Source: Dasypus novemcinctus (lineage: Eukaryota > Chordata > Mammalia > Cingulata > Dasypodidae). From it: a stretch of DNA of 64,000 nt. The stretch lies in assembly GCF_030445035.2 (NCBI RefSeq), contig NC_080673.1:200010216-200074215 (forward strand). Reading direction: 5' to 3'. This document shows positions 58,730 to 64,000 of this stretch, piece after piece. Position 1 is the stretch's first letter. Every line of letters starts with the position of its first letter. Both the position numbers and the translations under genes were made by a program. The notes beneath the pieces were generated by a model. That model searched no databases and was not told where the DNA came from. It saw nothing but the letters and a program-made list of their open reading frames with translations.

Positions 58730-59141
58730 TTTTTTTAAAGATGTATTTATTTCTTCCCCTTTTCCCCCTCCCCCACCCCAGTTGTCTGTTCTCTGTGTCC
58801 ATTTGCTGCGTCTTCTTTGTCCGCTTCTGTTGTTGTCAGCAGCATGGGAATCTGTGTTTCTTTTTGTTGCATCATCTTGTTGTGTCAGCTCTCCGTGTGG
58901 GCGGCGCCATTCCTGGGCAGGCTGCACTTTCTTTCTCGCTGGGTGGCTCTTCTTACGGGGCGCACTCCTTGCGCGTGGGGCTCCCTACACGGGGGACACC
59001 CCTGCGTGGCAGGGCACTCCTTGCATGCATCAGCACTGCATATGGGCCAGTTCCACGCGGGTCAAGGAGGCCCAGGGTTTGAACTGCGGACCTCCCATGT
59101 GGTAGACAGATGCCCTATCCTCTGAGCCAAGTCCGCTTCCC
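58730..59141 (-). mobile_element. DAS-type armadillo SINE, antisense
   Basis: A full reversed SINE from the T-tract (58730) to the tRNA-like head (GAGCCAAGTCCGCTTCCC). I find no matching flanking duplication here, unlike at most other copies. Confidence 0.92.
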
Positions 59142-59260
59142 GTGGCTTTGGCATCTTAACCTCAGTCCCTCTGCCTTTCTACTCCTTGCTGGCAGGACCC
59201 AGTCCAAGCGTCTCGGCTGGTCCCACATTCTTGTTCCGCTTACCTCTCTGGAAAGGTCTC

Positions 59261-59902
59261 TGATTTAGTTTGCCACAGGGCTGCCTATGCAAAATACCAG
59301 AAGTGGGTAGGCTTTTTATACTGGGGATTTTAGTTAGGGTAAACCCTTACAGTTCTGAGGTGGTAAAACGTCCAAATCAAGGCAACCATCAGAGATGCTT
59401 TTCTCACCAAAATCAGCTGATCAGGTGATCCTAGTGACCTGTCATGTGGCAAAGCGAGATGGTGGCCAATCTCTGCCAAGGTTTCGCCTTCCCCTCCAGG
59501 CTCACTGTCTCCAAGAGCCCAGTTGTGGGTGATCAGGTATGACTCACCTCTTCAGCCTTGAGCTGCTCTGTTGCCCCAGCCTCTTGGAGGCTTCAGGTTT
59601 CAGTTTTGGCTGCTAGCAATCCTTGAGTCCTCTCTCACACACGGCAGGGTACAGATGGTGGTGGTTGTCTTTTTCTGTGTCTCTCTGTGTGTTCTCAGTT
59701 TATGTAAGACCCAGGAAGAGGACAGAGACCCAACTGCATCACACCTCACTGACATGGTCCAATCAAATGCCCTAAAGCAATCTAATTGAAAGTGATCTAA
59801 TCAAAGTGAATCTAATGCAGTGAAAGAGTACCACACCCACAGGGTGGATTAGTTTAAGAATATAGTCCTTTGGGTTTCATAAACAAACTTCAAACTGGCA
59901 CA
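59261..59902 (-). mobile_element. solo LTR (ERVL/MaLR-like, xenarthran), antisense, with 5-bp target duplication
   Basis: The 642-bp element reads TGATTTAGTTTGCC at its left and CTTCAAACTGGCACA at its right, flanked by GTCTC at 59256-59260 and 59903-59907. On the minus strand its start, TGTGCCAGTTTGAAGTTTG, resembles the start of the LTR at 53226, so both probably belong to one family group. Confidence 0.85.
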
Positions 59903-59907
59903 GTCTC

Positions 59908-60169
59908 TCTCACTTTCCCTGCCCTCTCACCCTGTCCTAGAGCCAAGGGGCATTCTTATCCTTCCCAGAACCATGAGCTCCCTCACCCTTTTGGCCCTTC
60001 TCCTGAAGGTCATTCTGCTTGAGATCTCCTTCCCCTCAAACCCCAGAGAACCCTCCCTCTGGGCTGCTGGGGAAGGTCAGGGGCTCCTCTCTGGCTCCCA
60101 AAGCCTCTCACATCCGTGGTTTGTGTAAAACAAAGTCCCATGATCCATATGGCTCAGCCTCTTTCCTGC
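59908..60169. other. intergenic, nothing recognised
   Basis: A short stretch without recognisable content. Confidence 0.45.
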
Positions 60170-60480
60170 TTTCAAGTCTTTGCTCAAATTCACTCTTCCA
60201 GTGACACCTTCCAGAACAATCTTTATAAATTTTGCAACTCCACTCCCACCCCAGCCCTCCCACCCCTCTTCCTTAATCTGCTTTTTTCCCCCACACCTCT
60301 TATCACAATCAAATATATTATATTATTTCCTTAGGTATTTTGTTTATGATCTGTCTCCCCTCAGTAGAATTTAAGTTCCATGAGAGCAAGGACTTTCATC
60401 TGTTTGGGTCACTATTCCAGCCCCAGCTTCTAGAACAGTGCCTGGACCTTGGTACACACTCACTAAATGTTTGCTACCTC
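60170..60480 (+). repeat. L2 LINE 3' end, sense
   Basis: Typical L2 3' order: CAAGTCTTTGCTCAAATTCA, GTGACACCTTCCAGAACAA, TCCATGAGAGCAAGGACTTT, GAACAGTGCCTGGACC, CACTAAATGTTTGC. Confidence 0.82.
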
Positions 60481-61689
60481 TTTCCATGCTGTTTTAAAGT
60501 TCCCTGTTTGCTTGTCCAGCTCCCTTCCTTGATTTGTTTCTGTATCTCCAGTAGTCAGCTGAAGGGCCTGGTGCACAAAGAAGTGAGAGAATGAGTGAGT
60601 GAAGGAGTGATGGATGGATTCCCTTCCCAGGGAGAGCTTGCTTGGCAACATGTAGTGCAAAGGTGCCCAGTGCTGCGGCTGCTCCTCAGAGCACAGCCGG
60701 GAGGTTTGCAGTCCAGGAGCTCACTCAAAACTACAGAAGCAGAACAACGTGGTCACGTCCTGCCAGCCCGGGCGGAGCAGTGATGTCAGCTGGACTTCGC
60801 CCGTCTTGGCTCTGCCCTCCCCTCTTTTGCCCCTTTGCCCTCTGCTCCTTGGCTTGCCCTCTCCATGTCAGAGAGGCAACCCTCCTCACTCCAGTCCCAA
60901 AGGGAGACGACTCCCTTTTGGTCTCTGCTGGCCCCCATCCCCAGCAGCGGCTTCTCAGGAACCAGATGGACAGAAAGGGCAACAGCTTCCGATGGCCGTC
61001 CACGCCCAGCTCCCTGGGACTTCTTTGCCCTTCAGCCCTTGGATTTCACTTTGTTTTTCCTCCCCATCCTGTTGCCCTGGCCCCAGCCTTGGCAGACCGG
61101 GAAGAGCAACAGTTCACAGGGAAGGCTAAGGTGCCTGTGCTCTTGGCTTCCAGTGAGGGCTGGCTCCCCACTAAGGGGAGTCACCACAAAGCCACAGGAG
61201 TGACTGTCAGCCGGAAGCAGTAAAGAAGGAGCCTGGAAGAACTGAAGACCCGTGTAGCGAGGAAGGACCCTTTCCCCTCCCTGGAGCAGGGGCACTGACC
61301 CTCGGCTTCTCCCAGAGCAGGGCCAGAGTCTTTGCTGCTTTGGGGGAGAGGGACATCCTCAGTGCTCCAAGTCTAACCTTAGAGTGTGTGACCAGGCTGG
61401 CAAGGTGGGGTCAGCAGCAGGGGGCTCCAAGGTCAAGGGGATCTCAGAAACCTCACCTGTCCAGCTGGAAGGAAGAAACACCATCCACCTGTGATCTTAA
61501 ACCTCCAGGTCAGAGTGCTGTCGAGGAGGCAGGAAGCTGTACAGAACACTGCTGAGCATACAATTCCAAGTAACCCCCACCTGTTTCATTCATTTTGTTC
61601 CATAAATGCCTTCCTCTTCAATATTAACTTGTTGGCTTAATTCATTCTTTCCTTTAAAGAAGCCAAGTGGTCTGTTCCATTCATTAATT
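60481..61689. other. intergenic, GC-rich, no gene recognised
   Basis: Overlapping long frames on both strands at about 60640-61300 come from high GC content. None has a recognisable domain or good splice context. I also looked here for the N-terminal exons of SLC2A9 and found none. Confidence 0.5.
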
Positions 61690-61830
61690 TGTTCATTCCT
61701 TTAAGCAGCATATGGATTTCCTTCCATCCTTCTTCTATTAGTTGGTTAATTAACCAAACACATTTATGGAGCACCTACCACGTTCTAGGTGCTATTCTGG
61801 GTGCTGGAGGTATGGCAGTGAACACAGCAA
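61690..61830 (-). repeat. L2 3' end, antisense
   Basis: It reads TTATGGAGCACCTACCACG, then GTGCTATTCTGGGTGCTGG and ATGGCAGTGAACACAGC, the reversed L2 terminus. Confidence 0.75.
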
Positions 61831-62180
61831 GCTCTAGCCTCCATGTCCTGCCCAGGACCTACTCAGAACAGGTGCTCATCATCCCCACACTGAACCAAAA
61901 TGGGCACCAAGCTGGGTCCTGGTGCCTGCAGGTGGCAGTTCCCAAGCCCCCACTCCTACCCCAGGGCTTTGTGCAGGATGTAGTTCAGGTGAGCTTTTCT
62001 AGCTCTAAGGAATATTGGAGCTGATCAGTGTCTGTCTGATCCCTGAATCTTTCCATGGATATCTAAACCATGTGGGAATAACAAAGTCATTGCCACCTGC
62101 CCCATGCCATCAAAGACTGCTGTCTTGATAGGCAGCTCTGGCCAAGCAACCAGGGAGAAACTGTGAATGAACAGCTAAGT
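61831..62180. other. intergenic, nothing recognised
   Basis: A short stretch with no gene signal. Confidence 0.45.
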
Positions 62181-62194
62181 ATAAATATTTATCT

Positions 62195-62620
62195 CGGGGG
62201 GCAGACTTGGCCCAGTGGTTAGGGCGTCCGTCTACCACATGGGGAGTTTCGCGGTTCAACACCGGGCCTCCTTGACCCGTGTGGAGCTGGCCCATGGGCA
62301 GTGCTGATGCACACAAGGAGAGCCCTGCCATGCAGGGGTGTCCCCTGTGCAGGGGAGCCCCATGTGCAAGGAGTGCACCCCATAAGAAGAGCCGCTCAGC
62401 GCGAAAGAAATTGCAGCCTGCCCAGGAATGGTGTCGCACACACGGAGAGCTGACAAAACAAGATGACGCAACAAAAGAAATACAGATTCCCGTGCCACTG
62501 ACAACAACAGAAGCAGACAAAGAAGAAGACACAGCAAATAGACACAGAGAACAGACAACCGGGGCAGGGGCGGGGGAGGGGAGAGAAATAAATAAATAAA
62601 TAAATAAATCTTAAAAAATA
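62195..62620 (+). mobile_element. DAS-type armadillo SINE, sense
   Basis: A well preserved copy: tRNA-like head GGCAGACTTGGCCCAGTGG, B-box GCGGTTCAACACC, full body, and a tail of AAAT repeats. ATATTTATCT-type sequence on both sides (about 62184 and 62622) is the likely duplication. Confidence 0.92.
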
Positions 62621-62669
62621 TATATTTATCTTGAACCCTCTGAAGAACGATTGACTTGCAGCTGTGAAA

Positions 62670-62870
62670 AATTGCTACAATTTACAAGTGTCTGCTAAGT
62701 GTTGGGTGTCACGTCCACATCTTATCATTAGTTCCTTGCAGGGACTTGCTACGCTGGGCTACAGAAAGGAAATGGAAATGGAGATACTTCTGGTCACACT
62801 GCTCATTGGCAGTGGAGCCAGGATTTGAACATGCGTCTGTATGGATGCCAATGCCAAGCTTTTCCTGCTA
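62670..62870 (-). repeat. MIR SINE, antisense
   Basis: The reversed MIR order appears: GTGTCTGCTAAGTGTTGGG, CATCTTATCATTAGTTCC, GGTCACACTGCTCATTGGCA, then GGAGCCAGGATTTGAACATG. Confidence 0.75.
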
Positions 62871-63539
62871 AAACCAAATTAATGAGCAAGGAGGATGGTC
62901 TGCAGCTTAGAACATTCAAATCCACTTTTTAAATTACTGAAACTCTCAAAAAGTCTTGAGTGCTGCAATGAGTTCATTGACTTTTCTCATCAAAAAGGAT
63001 GTATTTTATTCTTGATTGTTTTTCACCCACGTTGTCAAATCCAAACCAAAATTGCTTGGTGCTGTAGAGTGTCTAGTCCAGGTGCCTCTGTTTAGAGGTC
63101 CAGAGAGGCCTAACCACAATAGCTGGAAGGAGCCAAATGGACCAGTCGAATATTCGGTTACAAGCAGCTCAAGTAAACCCCACAGGTCTTAGAGAGGAAA
63201 GAAATGTGATAGGCATGGGAGGCTCATGACAGAACCAGGGGGCAGGAAATATGCAGAAACCATGGAAGAAAGTAGCAGGGAATCCGCCTGGGTAGGAGGC
63301 TCCTGAGCCACCACTGGCCACACAGGGCCAAAGTCTGGACTTTCACTGGGCAACCACCTCTGCCGCTGGCTGTGCCACCACTGCCACCGTGAGTGCCTGC
63401 TCAGTGGCTCCTGCCTCCATGTTAGAACCCAGTTCCAATGCGGGGTTCAACCTTCCAGAGGCCGAGTCTATGCCAAGCACTCTCATCCAAGTTGAGCTTT
63501 CAAGGGTGGGGAGAGGCTGTGGGCCCCTCTGCTAAGTCA
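62871..63539. other. intergenic, nothing recognised
   Basis: No gene or clear repeat. Confidence 0.45.
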
Positions 63540-63990
63540 GCTATCAGATATTCACTGAGCACCTGCTACGTACTGACCCCATGGTGGGTCATGGGGGTGC
63601 CGCAGTAAGAAAGGCAAGTTCCTATCCTCCTGGAGGTAGAGTCTATAGGGGAAGAAAGACAGTAACTCAAGGACAAAGAGGCAAATAAGATCACTTCAGA
63701 TACTAAGTATCTTGAAGAAAACAAAAGGTGACATGTGTATGAGCGAGAGAGAAGGGGATGGGTGGGGGTGGGGATGGTTTAGCCAGGCGATGAGAGAAAA
63801 TATTTCTGAGAAAGAGGAAAGACTTGAAGGGCGAGAATGAAGTGGGGGAGGAGGGGGAAAAGCCTGCTCTTCATGCTAAAACCACACTGCTGAGCTGGGG
63901 AAAGGAAGTTTCCAGAAGGATCCAGAAAGAAGAAGAGTGGTCAACTTCAGCCAAGCTACTGGGTGGTTATGAGGAATTGGCCATTGAGTT
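63540..63990 (-). repeat. L2 LINE, antisense
   Basis: The reversed L2 3' end (TCACTGAGCACCTGCTACG, TCCTCCTGGAGGTAGAGTC) continues into antisense internal L2 to the window edge. Confidence 0.65.
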
Positions 63991-64000
63991 TGACAAGATA

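Noticed and set aside
60642..61223. 193-codon frame in GC-rich sequence
   Set aside because: Overlapping frames of similar length exist on both strands, no domain is recognised, and it does not match SLC2A9.

Overview
This is a eukaryotic, mammalian genomic window. It is almost certainly from an armadillo (Xenarthra, Dasypus-like). It carries at least eight copies of the tRNA-derived, armadillo-specific DAS-type SINE, xenarthran-type L1 3' ends, and ancestral mammalian repeats (MIR, L2, MER5, MER20, MLT1). There is one recognisable host gene. The last three coding exons and 3' UTR of WDR1 (actin-interacting protein 1, AIP1) lie on the + strand at 914-1087, 2782-2926 and 4312-4418, and the transcript ends near 4.65 or 5.4 kb.

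The remaining ~58 kb is intergenic sequence downstream of WDR1. In human the next gene in this direction is SLC2A9, but I could not find any SLC2A9 coding exon. Region by region: 5.4-9.1 kb is mostly unique sequence. 9.1-24.8 kb is a patchwork of SINEs, L2, old L1, MER20 and LTR pieces, including a 5'-truncated retrocopy of an unidentified mRNA 3' end (16701-17703) and an intact-looking solo LTR (21385-21783). 24.8-29.9 kb is an antisense ERV-L-like pol/gag relic. 29.9-44.5 kb is the most structured part: an antisense class II (betaretrovirus-like) provirus bounded by two LTRs and a 6-bp target duplication. Its interior is largely AT-rich filler, and a ~10-kb L1 (itself carrying a SINE) is inserted in it. 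44.5-64 kb returns to intergenic sequence with L1/L2/MIR/SINE copies, two more solo LTRs with 5-bp duplications, and a 426-bp minisatellite grown out of an L1 3' UTR.

Apart from WDR1, nearly all open reading frames are remnants of transposable elements or chance frames in GC-rich or tandemly repeated DNA. The main interest is the nested insertion history, which can be ordered from target-site duplications read directly in the sequence: ERV-L relic, then class II provirus, then L1, then SINE. The odd composition of the provirus interior is the other point of interest.

Family names for old repeats rest on recognition from memory, since no search was possible. Boundaries given with target duplications are read from the sequence; other repeat boundaries are approximate.
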